Part shown: positions 1 to 9,294 of the stretch, in pieces
Layout of the letters: every line of letters starts with the position of its first letter
How positions within the stretch are numbered: position 1 is the first letter of the stretch
Origin: Paramoeba atlantica
Taxonomy: Eukaryota; Discosea
Length of the DNA: 64,000 nucleotides
Direction of reading: 5' to 3'
Assembly: GCA_977017575.1 (NCBI GenBank)
Contig: CDRNVI010000049.1
Coordinates: forward strand, 310,001-374,000
The notes under the pieces: generated by a model
What the model saw: the letters and a program-made list of their open reading frames with translations, nothing else
What the model was told of the DNA's origin: nothing
Databases searched by the model: none
Program-made: the position numbers and the translations under genes

Positions 1-345
1 CGTCGTGCAGTGACATTGAACCCCGAAGTGGTGGACTTGGCAGTATGCTCTCGGACTGTTGTTTGGACGGATGACTGGAGAGGAAATGCTACATTAAGCG
101 ATGATTTGTGCCACGTGAATCGTCAGCATCATTGGGTCGACCCAAGACCGAAGCCCATGCGCAGACAGTTGAATGCATGGATGGATCCCTCAAAAAGCCG
201 GTTCTGAATAGCGGTACGGGCACGATCGGACGTGAGGACAGCGCCCGCAACGATCGCTTCAAGTTTGGTGGGGAGGTTGTTGACGGCACATTGGGGAACA
301 CTTTGGTTATCATCTGCGTATCTCCTGGTTATCTCCTTATCGGAC
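1..345 (+). mobile_element. Merlin (IS1595/ISXO2-type) transposase relic, cut by window edge
   Basis: Two overlapping plus frames hold consecutive pieces of a DDE transposase. One reads TDDWRGNATLSDDL and HHWVDPR. The other continues TEAHAQTVECMDGSLKK and then GREDSARNDRFKFGGEVV. The order (T-D-x-W-R-G, then VDP, then T-G-A-H-x-Q-x-x-E followed by L-K) is that of the second Asp and the His/Glu region of ISXO2-type transposases, which in eukaryotes are called Merlin. The frame changes near position 145, so this is a decayed copy. The N-terminal half with the first catalytic Asp lies left of the window or is lost. The GREDSARNDRFKFGG tail reappears in the relic near 13.5 kb. Confidence 0.6.
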
Positions 346-546
346 GTCGAAATGTACTGCAGACAGGTAGAATTTGTTTTAGAGTGATTTTTTTTAAGTG
401 GTGAAAATTTTTAAAAAACGTAAAAAGGCGCACTTCTGAGTCCTTTTAACCAAATTCTCAAATACTTTTTTCAGTATACTGAAACAAACAGTATAAGATT
501 ACATGCGAGAGACATACATACACGTACATGTATGAAAAACTAGTAA

Positions 547-2559
547 CTATATCGGAGGTTTTACCGGACCTGTTCCCTTCGGAAAAACTCTCATCCCAGA
601 TAATTTCTGCTTAGGATCAGTAATACCCAAATAATCACCAAAAGTTTGATTTTCGGGGCGCTTCTTTCCTCTCTTCTTTTCCTTGTAATCCTCGAGAAGT
701 TCTTTCATAATTTTTTCCCGACGATTTTTATTCATTAAAAGAAAAGCACGCTCCTGGTCTTCTGTGGCCTGCATAGATTCAGTGCCCATTTTACGAGGAT
801 CACGATGAAAGCCTTCCCAGTCCAAGTGTTCTGCGACCTCCAGATCACTTTCAAAACTCGTTTTCGATGCCATAGGAGATTCAGTATGAAGGGCATCCTC
901 GGTTCCCTGAGTGACAACATACTGTTGTGCCACATGTGTGGAAACGGTACCTGGAACATGAGGTCCTTTCTCTCTTTGAGCTCCAGAGGAATAATCACCT
1001 GGGCGTCCCATAAATGCGTCTTGTCTCGAGGTACCCATCTGTCCAGGCAGTGAAGCTGGATAATACGGGGGAAGGACATCGCTCTCACCATCTTTTTCCA
1101 TCATCTCAGTGTCGGCATCTCGCTTTCGTTCCGCCTCCTCCTCGACAAGCTTGTCCCAGCGACGTTCTTTGGCACCGGAGTGTACTTGCTCCACATATTT
1201 TAGAAACTGTCCCCCATCAAAGTTCCACGGCAATGACACAGTATGCTTTTCCCAGTCAATTTCCAATGGACCAAGTAAAAAAGTCACCTCGCTCCAGTCA
1301 TACGACGCGAGAGAGCCAGATATGGCTTGTAGCTCACGAGCCCATAACATTCTTTGCTCATACGTACAATCCGTGACAAAGGCATCCACCCCGGCTGGAT
1401 TTACTGTCGAGCGGAACTCCCTCAGACAATTTGTGGTTTGTTGAAGCATTGTTTTTGCAATAACAAATACCTCGCGACAGCGAGAAATGGAATTATCTGC
1501 TTGACAGCGCTCCAAAAAGTCGCTCAGCGACTTCGAGGTCAAGTTGTAGGGCACTATGATCACCCCGTTTTTGCGAAAGCCATAAAAATCGGAAATTTCA
1601 ATGGATAACTTTTCCACTCCAGCGAGACGTAAAGTTTCAACCGAATCAAGCAAGGTGGACAGCGCTTCAAGTGAATTTACGTGTGGACAGGATATTATGA
1701 CATCGTCTAAATCGCATGAGTTGCAAAGAGAAGTTATTTCTTGCTCAATACGACGCGCGAGGTCAGTTAATTTTTTGTGCTCCACATGGATCTCGTCGTG
1801 CCTTTCAATTAAAATCTTCTCTACAAATTCGTCCGGATTGAAATCCCACGGAACTGAAATCGTACCGGCCATGTCGGTGCTGACGCCATATCTCTGGCTT
1901 ATTAAAAGAGGAATTTCGTACCATAAATTGTAGCGCATTCGAGGTAAATTATCTCGTAGTGTAGTGATCGCAAAAGCACATTGCTTTGGTGATATTTCAC
2001 GGGAGAAAAAGATTAGATCTGCTTCTACCAAATCATCTACTGCTGGTATAGACTCACGATACCACGTTTCCGAAAGGCTCTCGCTGGTTTCCTCCATCAG
2101 AGTGCGCACAGGAGTTTCCTTGCCACGGGGCCGCAGTTGCCGGCGTGCCGTTTCAAGCCGCTCAGCAGCCACATCCTGTGAATGAGAGGCCTCACCAGCT
2201 TCACGATCCAAACACTGGGCTTTTACCAACAACTCTCGGAGAAATGAATTGATGGATCGCTCCGCCACTCCTTTGTAGGCGTCGCTTGTGTGAAAAGGCT
2301 TCGGAAGCAGAAAAGTACTCTGTACCTCCCCTCCGCCGGATCCATCATCTTCCACTTTGAGATGAAAAGCAATTTTTAGATTTGGCGCTGGTGGGGGTCG
2401 AAGAATTCCATTCTTGAAAGATTTCCCCCATTCCAAAAGTTCATTCAGTTGAGCGACGCTTCGTTCGTTGGCTCTTTGCCATGCAGCATTGCGAGAGAAG
2501 AAGTCAGGATGCACCTTTAGAAAAAACTGGTGAAGAGACTTTTTGTACACACTCTGCAT
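547..2559 (-). CDS. DUF4460/DUF4461 protein, TCAIM-like (probably mitochondrial)
   Basis: The product is 670 aa from an ATG at 2559. Residues 1-110 carry the DUF4460 pattern (LHQFFLKVHPDFF, then Q-x-x-N-E-x-S-V-x-x-L-N). Residues of about 165-440 read like DUF4461 (WYRESIPAVDDLVEADLIFF; repeated 'VPWDF/LPWNF' strands). This pair defines the T-cell activation inhibitor, mitochondrial (TCAIM) family, a poorly understood eukaryotic protein; the N-terminal part looks J-domain-like (HPD at residues 17-19). The last 200 residues are acidic and low in complexity, then end in a basic block (YKEKKRGKKRPENQTFG) and a conserved-looking tail rich in Gly and Pro that is not part of either domain. The molecular role is unknown. 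It is the most distal gene of a same-strand series. Confidence 0.7.
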   Translation of the reverse strand: MQSVYKKSLHQFFLKVHPDFFSRNAAWQRANERSVAQLNELLEWGKSFKNGILRPPPAPNLKIAFHLKVEDDGSGGGEVQSTFLLPKPFHTSDAYKGVAERSINSFLRELLVKAQCLDREAGEASHSQDVAAERLETARRQLRPRGKETPVRTLMEETSESLSETWYRESIPAVDDLVEADLIFFSREISPKQCAFAITTLRDNLPRMRYNLWYEIPLLISQRYGVSTDMAGTISVPWDFNPDEFVEKILIERHDEIHVEHKKLTDLARRIEQEITSLCNSCDLDDVIISCPHVNSLEALSTLLDSVETLRLAGVEKLSIEISDFYGFRKNGVIIVPYNLTSKSLSDFLERCQADNSISRCREVFVIAKTMLQQTTNCLREFRSTVNPAGVDAFVTDCTYEQRMLWARELQAISGSLASYDWSEVTFLLGPLEIDWEKHTVSLPWNFDGGQFLKYVEQVHSGAKERRWDKLVEEEAERKRDADTEMMEKDGESDVLPPYYPASLPGQMGTSRQDAFMGRPGDYSSGAQREKGPHVPGTVSTHVAQQYVVTQGTEDALHTESPMASKTSFESDLEVAEHLDWEGFHRDPRKMGTESMQATEDQERAFLLMNKNRREKIMKELLEDYKEKKRGKKRPENQTFGDYLGITDPKQKLSGMRVFPKGTGPVKPPI

Positions 2560-2849
2560 CGGAAGCTAAATTCCAGAGCATGGGAGCAATGCTATGAAAA
2601 AGGCATTCATGAGCAAAAGTGCGTTTAGTCGCAAACTAATCTATTTTCTAAGACGACTAGTTGTTTGACTCTCAAAATAAATATTGACCTCTTATCTTTT
2701 ACCTTCGTCTAAGGTAAATAGCATAAAAAAATAAGAAAAATTTCATTTTCAAGCTCTTTTTTCATATCCCCCTTCAGACATGTACGAGAAGAAAACGACA
2801 AATTACAATTACTCCAAGCCTTCAACCCTCGTACTACCACTGCACGCAT

Positions 2850-5273
2850 TCAGTGTTTGTCGCTAGCAGCGAAGACCTCTATCCCAAGTTCTTTGGCTCT
2901 TTCACTCAGTTGTTGATCATTCGTAACCAATATAATTTTCGGTGCGAACGGAGAGCTTGGCATTTTTTCGGATATTTGCAGCGTGCCATTCAAGGGAGAA
3001 TGGCACAAGTCCTGGTGAAACAACACGTATTTGATGTATGTGGAGATACATAATAGTTGAGTATCTATTGACCAGTCACCCTGAACCACCCGCGGCCACA
3101 TACATCGCGTGGGAATCTCTTGCGAAAGCGCAAGAAAAGCAATGGGCGGGGGAGTTACGCCCGGGTTTGTAGTCAAGACCGTTTTTGCAGGGGTACTTTT
3201 CAACTTCGACTCGGAAGGTTGCACCCAACCATGCATATGCAAGTTCATGCTTATTCTTGACAATCGACATAGTTTGCACCAAATTTTCCAAAAGTGTTGC
3301 CTCAAACGCTTTGAACGAAATATTTTGTTTCTAGTTGATCTACAAAGTGAGCGTACCTCTCTCGCCACACTAAATGGGACTAAAATCACGGTGCCTTCAG
3401 TATCGGATAGGATGTGGTCCAAATTGATCCGTTTCCACTTTGATTGGGGCATGTTTGCAGAAACGTGCTCTTGAGTATTTTCATTTTCCCTGCTAACTAG
3501 GTGTGGCTTGAGCCTTAAACCCTTCCCCGAGGTTTTTGCATTGATGCTTAATATAATACTAGAATCAAGAATCAATATTTTCAAATGTGGCGCTTCACCC
3601 GTCTCCTGGGGGCGGAACAATGAGCCTTGTGCCTTGTAGTTTGATTCTTGCTCAGTTCCAGGGGTGACCTGTTTCGCTGAGCTGCGGAGATCCGTTCCCA
3701 ATGCAGCGTTTAGGGTATAGCACTCTGGGTCATATTTCTCGGTGAGAAGATTCGTGCGGTTGTACCAACTACAGCATGGTCGGGTACCTGAGATGGAAGG
3801 AAGGTTCATAAATGAATGATTCGATGTGCTAGAAATGTGGCGCACAGACTTGTTGCGACCACGAAGCAGATTCCAAAAGGTTTTCGATGTGAGTCGACTA
3901 TTTATGATGTAGCCAGAACGATTCGAAATCATATTTAAATCAATTTTGCATACGAGAGGAGCGTAAAATGAGTAGAGCTTCTGGGCCAAACGAATAAGAA
4001 TCGTGAGTGAACTTGAGCTAAGCGGGAGCGTAAAGCGATTTCCGTTGTAGAAACTATTCGGACGATCAAATAGTTTCATCACGTGCTTTAGTACGGCTCG
4101 GTGAGGTTTTAATTCTCCTGCGGTACGATGCCTGCATACTTTGAGTGCCAAAACAATGTCGACCGAGATCAGCGATACCCATAAGGGGGTATTCGAAAAC
4201 AAATGTCTTATCTGACCTGCAGGTGCAGAAACGTTTGTATCAAAAGATGATTTGCGATCGAGGATTTCTACATAGTTGGTTGCGGAAACTCCGGCATACA
4301 ACGTTAATGCAGTGCACCAATGATTAAAAGCTTCTTTTCGAACATTTTCTAAATATTCGACTTCTCCGAGGTGGGCTGGTAGTTGAGTTTCCTGACTGCT
4401 GTTTCTATTACCTTGTCTGCAAGATGACTTCAGTTCAAATGACTTCATCACACCGAGAAACACTCCACGGTGCGCTATTGGGCATTGCCGAGAAAAAATT
4501 CGAAAGGCATCAGTCCACCGAGGCATTAGTTGAGTAAGGAGAGATATCAGCTGTACTTCAGTTTGGCACGTTTTATTCTCAAAGGCGCGACGCAATTTTA
4601 AACTTGAGGATCGTTCCTTCCATATGTCCAAACCGATAACCCAAGCGTTTTTGCAGTGGCACAGAACCTGATGAAGAATCTCGGGCGCTGCTAGAAAACG
4701 ACGAAAGTGTCGATTTAAGTAAACCAAAATAGGAGCCGACGGCGTATTTATGTTTTCCAGGAGTGGAACTAAGCTAGAGGCCCCACACGCCATACATTTC
4801 CGTCGAATCGCATCGTGTACGCTCAAAGCGATGATCCACGTTTGGATGCCCCTTGCTTCACTTTCCTTTTGGGGACATAATAATTTTTCGTCAGCGTTTG
4901 GAAGAGCAGTTGCCTGTACTGCACGGTAGGAAGGTTTGAGATTATTATTCAAGTAGCGAAAAATAAGTTGAATGCTGCGAGAAAGTAAGGCCTGCTCTTT
5001 AATGTCAGTCAAATGCGAACAAAGCGTACTGCTTGTAGTCCCCATGAAATTTTGTTTCTGTGGGTTCCATTGGGCCCCTGGTATTGAAGTACCAAAGCTG
5101 GAGGCGCCGACGAATCCTGGCTTGTAGATCGAGCGCTTTCTATTAAAGCTTGAGCTTAGTGAAAAAGTAGGAGATGAAGTGCGATGGAATTGAAGCACAA
5201 CTTCAAGGGCCTGAATCCACCCATTGTTGGGCAAACAAGCTTTAACTTCCTGTTCGATTAGTTTTGCTGCCAT
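2850..5273 (-). CDS. Large helical protein with C-terminal SWT1-like PIN nuclease domain
   Basis: The product is 807 aa. The frame is open 10 codons further up, but the first ATG is at 5273 and I take it as the start. The C-terminal 240 residues form a PIN fold: ILILDSSIIL (first Asp), VPFSVAREVRSL (Glu), GDWSIDTQLL (Asp), and IILVTNDQQLSERAKELGI (last Asp and the usual closing strand). The spacing matches SWT1/EST1-type PIN endoribonucleases. A long insert lies between the Glu and the third acid. The N-terminal 560 residues are rich in helices with recurring W-x-x-A/G-L-x-x-W/F/L units (NAWVIGLDIWKE, PRWTDAFRIFSR, NHWCTALTLYAG) that recall degenerate PPR-type repeats. I infer an RNA-binding solenoid fused to a nuclease, possibly organellar. 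The target is unknown. The last gene of the window has the same layout. Confidence 0.6.
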   Translation of the reverse strand: MAAKLIEQEVKACLPNNGWIQALEVVLQFHRTSSPTFSLSSSFNRKRSIYKPGFVGASSFGTSIPGAQWNPQKQNFMGTTSSTLCSHLTDIKEQALLSRSIQLIFRYLNNNLKPSYRAVQATALPNADEKLLCPQKESEARGIQTWIIALSVHDAIRRKCMACGASSLVPLLENINTPSAPILVYLNRHFRRFLAAPEILHQVLCHCKNAWVIGLDIWKERSSSLKLRRAFENKTCQTEVQLISLLTQLMPRWTDAFRIFSRQCPIAHRGVFLGVMKSFELKSSCRQGNRNSSQETQLPAHLGEVEYLENVRKEAFNHWCTALTLYAGVSATNYVEILDRKSSFDTNVSAPAGQIRHLFSNTPLWVSLISVDIVLALKVCRHRTAGELKPHRAVLKHVMKLFDRPNSFYNGNRFTLPLSSSSLTILIRLAQKLYSFYAPLVCKIDLNMISNRSGYIINSRLTSKTFWNLLRGRNKSVRHISSTSNHSFMNLPSISGTRPCCSWYNRTNLLTEKYDPECYTLNAALGTDLRSSAKQVTPGTEQESNYKAQGSLFRPQETGEAPHLKILILDSSIILSINAKTSGKGLRLKPHLVSRENENTQEHVSANMPQSKWKRINLDHILSDTEGTVILVPFSVAREVRSLCRSTRNKIFRSKRLRQHFWKIWCKLCRLSRISMNLHMHGWVQPSESKLKSTPAKTVLTTNPGVTPPPIAFLALSQEIPTRCMWPRVVQGDWSIDTQLLCISTYIKYVLFHQDLCHSPLNGTLQISEKMPSSPFAPKIILVTNDQQLSERAKELGIEVFAASDKH

Positions 5274-5548
5274 GGGTCTCCTTACTGCTTCCCAAACGAC
5301 CAAAAAACATTAGTTGCAGATTTTTTCGTCGTATGGTCCGACAATGTACTCACGAAAAGAAATCCGAAAAAATACTGCCACTCTCACCTGAACCCCAAGT
5401 ACATGAAATAAAAAATTCACGAAAAAAAAAATCAGCAAGGAGATGTATCGCGGAGAACGAGAGTCGTGTCTGTTTACGTGGAACACGATTTTATGACTCA
5501 CATAACTTTAACAATACGCTTGGACTAAAAATAAACCACCACGCTATC

Positions 5549-6787
5549 CTACCCCAAAGGTCTTTGTAAGGATCCCACAGGCGCCGACGGTTTTTGTGAC
5601 TTCCACCCCAGCGTACGTTTGCCTCCAGTAAATTTCCTCCACCGCGTGTACCGCAATCCGCCATACATCACCTGATTCGGCCACCGTAGCATACGTTCCA
5701 GCTGTCGCGTGTCATAGAGGTGCCGTGCCTGTTTCATCCCACCCAGAAACACGCCCTCCACAAAGAGCATACAACTCTCCCCGTGGTGTCCCTTACGCAG
5801 CCTGTGAAGCACAGATTGCCTCATGGTATCTAAAACCTCCGAAGAAGGAGAGGTATTACCCTCTGTAAACATATCTTTCTCGCCTGTACTCGTATCCCTC
5901 CCCTCAGAACGATAATCCGACGCAGTCACAACCCCCTGGGCTGGATCACGCACCTGATTTGAGGAAGGTACCACCAACACCGGGGTGCCGTTATTTCTCG
6001 TTTGCTCCAGATCTTCTAGCATCCTCTTCAACTCCTCATCCAAATCTAGCACCGCCGGAACCACACGATGTCGAACAATCCACGAACGCACCCGGTCCGC
6101 ATCTTCTCGGGAACCGGCTCCAGAACACAGCACCACCACGCGGGAAGCCGTAACGAGCTGTTTTGCAAACCGCTCCACATGATCCTCCCACACCACCTCC
6201 GGCGTACCCCGGGTAACGACGGGACCGGAATCCTCCGTCTCGCACATCTGCAGCTCCACAAACTCCCGTGTCTTTCCCGCATCAATTGCACGTCGTAGTG
6301 CCGCGACGGCCTTCTCTAAACCCGTCGACCCACACAAACGCTCCCCGGTTTCTTGTTTCATCGAGGAAGCCACCCCTTGATCTTCCCCGATTGGATCCTC
6401 TAACTTCGTAGTCGTCGTCGTCGTCGTCGTCGTCGTAGAGCCGCAACATGGCTCCTTCTCCTTCTCTTGTGGGGTCTTACCCGTCTCTCCCTCTTTCTCC
6501 TGTGGATTCTTGTTGTTAAGAAAAACCTCCAGCTGTTTGTGAATGCCTTTACGGGTACGGTTCGGGCTCTTGTGTCCAAGGGAGAGGGCTACGTCGGAGG
6601 GGGGGATACCGAGGAAGGTGGCCAGCGCGTGGCGGTACTCCACACGGAGACGGGAGCGGTACTGGGCGAAGGAGAGGATGAAGTCGGGGCGGGGCGCGGT
6701 GTGGAGGTGGTGGTTGTGTTCGAGGAGCACGCGACGGAGGGTCTCGGGGCGGATGAGGAGGGGACGGAGGGGGGTGGGGGAAAGCAT
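5549..6787 (-). CDS. Hypothetical protein with glutaredoxin-like C-terminal region lacking a CxxC
   Basis: The product is 412 aa, ATG at 6787. Residues of about 190-365 look like a thioredoxin/glutaredoxin fold: a strand RVVVLCSGAG, a helix, a strand VVPAVLDLD, then TPVLVVP, and near the end MLFVEGVFLGGMKQARHLYD followed by LERML. That last piece resembles the closing glutaredoxin motif 'P-x-x-F-I-x-G-x-x-I-G-G'. No CxxC or CxxS active site is visible at the expected place, so a redox role is doubtful. A linker rich in Glu, Lys and Pro contains a run of ten Thr encoded by a GTC/GAC microsatellite (6411-6436). The first 90 codons and their upstream DNA are very GC-rich, with the coding strand full of C. 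The assignment to a fold is inference; the gene is not recognised. Confidence 0.5.
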   Translation of the reverse strand: MLSPTPLRPLLIRPETLRRVLLEHNHHLHTAPRPDFILSFAQYRSRLRVEYRHALATFLGIPPSDVALSLGHKSPNRTRKGIHKQLEVFLNNKNPQEKEGETGKTPQEKEKEPCCGSTTTTTTTTTTKLEDPIGEDQGVASSMKQETGERLCGSTGLEKAVAALRRAIDAGKTREFVELQMCETEDSGPVVTRGTPEVVWEDHVERFAKQLVTASRVVVLCSGAGSREDADRVRSWIVRHRVVPAVLDLDEELKRMLEDLEQTRNNGTPVLVVPSSNQVRDPAQGVVTASDYRSEGRDTSTGEKDMFTEGNTSPSSEVLDTMRQSVLHRLRKGHHGESCMLFVEGVFLGGMKQARHLYDTRQLERMLRWPNQVMYGGLRYTRWRKFTGGKRTLGWKSQKPSAPVGSLQRPLG

Positions 6788-6889
6788 GGCGGGAGGGGGG
6801 AAGGTCCGGTAGGGGGAAAAGGGGGAGGTGCGGGGGGGTAGAGTAACAAGGCGATAAGGGGTCGTGTCGAGAGTTAGGTTCTGTTATAG

Positions 6890-7160
6890 TATATTTTAAA
6901 TGATACGGTCGACACCCCGCTAATAGACCCCCGCTACTAGGGATTTTAGACCCCCGCTAATAGGGACTCTTTTTCGCTATTGCGGCAGTATTCTTCCACA
7001 TTCTGCCCAGCGCATGGGATTTGCCCCTTGGTGACGCAGTTATTAGCTGAAGCTGCCTTGTGCCCACTTTTGCTTTGTGAAAACACTTTTTTGGGTTTGG
7101 CGTTCTATACAGCCACCAATTTCCGGGGCGGTCTAAAATTTGTGTCGTATGAGCTTTTGA
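6890..7160. repeat. End of a MITE-like element related to the copy at 56.2 kb
   Basis: Starting at 6902, TACGGTCGACACCCCGCTAA and the following AGACCCCCGCTACTAGGG resemble the inner side of the element at 56,205-56,519. A motif ACCCCCGCTAATAG or close variant occurs three times within 60 bp. About 240 bp downstream, GGGGCGGTCTAAAATTTG followed by GTCGTAT looks like a weak inverted counterpart, so the copy may span about 6,902-7,150. The second end is uncertain. Confidence 0.35.
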
Positions 7161-8171
7161 CCTAATTCCTTTGGCATTCAACAGATCTCGAAATTCTAAG
7201 CTGTTTTGCGGTATAAATAAAGGTAGATTCCATGTTATCCCATATGACCCACTTCATCTGCCTTGACCTCCGGTGCCTGTCACTCAAAGTCATTTTGAAC
7301 CGTGCGAAACTGTGGTCGTGCAATAATTAGAAATGTACGGTTATAGTTTTCTCTCAAGGAAGCGAAAGAAAGGGGAAGGAGTCTCCTTCCCCTTCTCCTT
7401 CAAGGAGAACATTTCTCATATCCCACAAACCTTTCGAGGACAAACGGGTTTAAATAAACATAACCAAACATTTTCAAGTATAAGGAGGGATAGGTTCCAA
7501 GCCTATGGATGGATTCCGCTTTTATACATCGGCATCGAGATGCGAGTACTACGAAAAATTAGTCGAAGAAGGGCAACAGGCATGGCCACGGATCTCTCTA
7601 AATTCAGAACCTTCAACGTTCTAATCTGTCAGTACGAAAGTCCCCTTCCAGCCACAAGTAGTTTTTCAAACGGCGACCACAAAGAAGGGCCGAGAAATTG
7701 TGGTAAAATGATTTTCGTCAATGTGATAATGCTTTCGTGGAATCGCAGTTGATGAATCGAAGCGCACACGCGATCGCCACAAGAAAAGGCGCGAGATTGT
7801 AGCGCCTTTCACATCCGCTTTCACAAGCGGATCAATTTGAGATAAGGCTATTGCGTCTCTTCGATTGGATTTCAATGATGCCCGAAAGTAATGGAACGAA
7901 ATGCCGAGAGAAAATCTCAAATCTTCAGACCAGAGTAATGGAAGGAAATGCCAAATCTTCGGACATGGAGTCTAGTAATTTGAAAGACGATAACTTTATG
8001 AGATTAATAGTCAATGCCTCTATAATAAGGTGGGATTGAACGCTTGATGAAAGCAATAAAAAATATCTGAATGAAAACGAAATTCGAGGAACATGAACAC
8101 AAGAAATACTGCGACAACGCTAATAGGGGCGGGGCTACCGGAGCAACGCTAGGATAAGGGAGCATGTCTAA
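7161..8171. other. Intergenic stretch with two tandem perfect hairpins
   Basis: There is no convincing gene here. A plus-strand open frame (7333-7752) has no family signature and an unlikely composition. The one clear structure is a pair of adjacent perfect inverted repeats. The first has 11-bp arms (AAGGGGAAGGA, loop GTC, 7370-7394). The second has 6-bp arms (CTCCTT, loop C, 7395-7407). They could fold in RNA from either strand. Nothing else stands out up to the 3' end of the next gene. Confidence 0.4.
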
Positions 8172-9014
8172 TCACACGAGACCCCATACTAAGCCAAACA
8201 AACGCAAAATAAGACAAATGAGAACAACAGCAACTACCCACGTAAGACGCGGGAGATGCACGAGAGACGTTGAGCTCTGTTGAGATCTGTAATTCCGTGA
8301 GAGGGGACGAAGGTCTCGGAAGGGCGTTGCTTCCTTACGTGGAAGCTGGGTGTACGGGGAAGTACCGACCGGTGTGGTAGGGAGTTTTGAGGCCACACGT
8401 GTATCTCCGGGGCGAATGCGAGCATAAGTCGGCAACCGCTCCATACAGGGAGAAGCAAGCCCCTCTTGTGAGGGGGAGGCTGGGGGTATGCGAAACGGCG
8501 AAGGTTTTGTGTTAGGCAAAGGGGATTTTTCGGGAATTTCATCGGAAAAATCGGTGGGGGCGGATAAGATTGCAGTGCTAGCGTGTTGTTCCACGCTCTC
8601 CGAAATAACGGAATTAGTGACTTCACCTTTGCGTTGCTTACGACGTTCTTGCATATCTTGTAATTTCTTCCACAAATTCTCGTATCGTGCGGGTTTGGTG
8701 GTTGCAGGAGGTGACTCGTAGGAAAGCTTTCGCGAGATTGTCTCGGTAGAGGGAGGCTTCTGCTCACTTGAATCTACGAGAAAGGCAGGCGTTTCAGTGC
8801 GACGGGCTTCATTCGAGATTCTATTGTGGAACTCGTCTTCAATGATTTGGGGTTCACCGGAAGATGAAACTTCATGAATTACGGTAATTTTTTCATGGCT
8901 TCGCTTTGCTGGAGAGTTTGTAGCGGATAAAATTTGCATTTCCTCTTCCTTAGATAGCTTTCGCACTGAACTGCGATTGCGAGGACCTTTATTAAAATAG
9001 GTGAATCCAGGCAT
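8172..9014 (-). CDS. Disordered protein with C-terminal tail anchor
   Basis: The product is 280 aa, ATG at 9014 (MPGFTYFNKGPRNR). Almost the whole chain is rich in Ser, Pro, Glu, Lys and Arg and is probably unfolded. One helical basic segment (ARYENLWKKLQDMQERRKQRK, residues about 108-128) may be a short coiled coil. The last 24 residues (LTWVVAVVLICLILRLFGLV and on) make one hydrophobic span at the very C terminus, as in tail-anchored proteins of the ER, Golgi or mitochondrial outer membrane. Arg-rich residues before it favour a cytosolic N terminus. No known family is recognised. It lies 280 bp from the nucleotidyltransferase gene on the same strand. Confidence 0.55.
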   Translation of the reverse strand: MPGFTYFNKGPRNRSSVRKLSKEEEMQILSATNSPAKRSHEKITVIHEVSSSGEPQIIEDEFHNRISNEARRTETPAFLVDSSEQKPPSTETISRKLSYESPPATTKPARYENLWKKLQDMQERRKQRKGEVTNSVISESVEQHASTAILSAPTDFSDEIPEKSPLPNTKPSPFRIPPASPSQEGLASPCMERLPTYARIRPGDTRVASKLPTTPVGTSPYTQLPRKEATPFRDLRPLSRNYRSQQSSTSLVHLPRLTWVVAVVLICLILRLFGLVWGLV

Positions 9015-9294
9015 GTGTCTTATGACAGATTAAGATATCTTTCTCTAGTTAATGTTCTCCAATTCAGAGTTATTTATTCTGGTGATGAACAACAAAAACA
9101 ATCTAGCTACAAACGCTTCACGTTCCGAGAGATCTCAATTAAATATTTTATTGTGAAGGAAGTTCTTCAGACCTATCTATATAGCCACATCCGAATCTTG
9201 TTACAACCCCGACTCATGGGGGAAAGGAGTTACGTAGGCACAGCACAAATGAGGCAGAAGGAAGCGAAAAATGTACATTCTTCCCTTGGCATCT

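Noticed and set aside
7333-7752. 139-codon plus-strand frame
   Set aside because: No family signature, odd composition, only plus-strand candidate in the host block, and it overlaps the hairpin pair; most likely chance.
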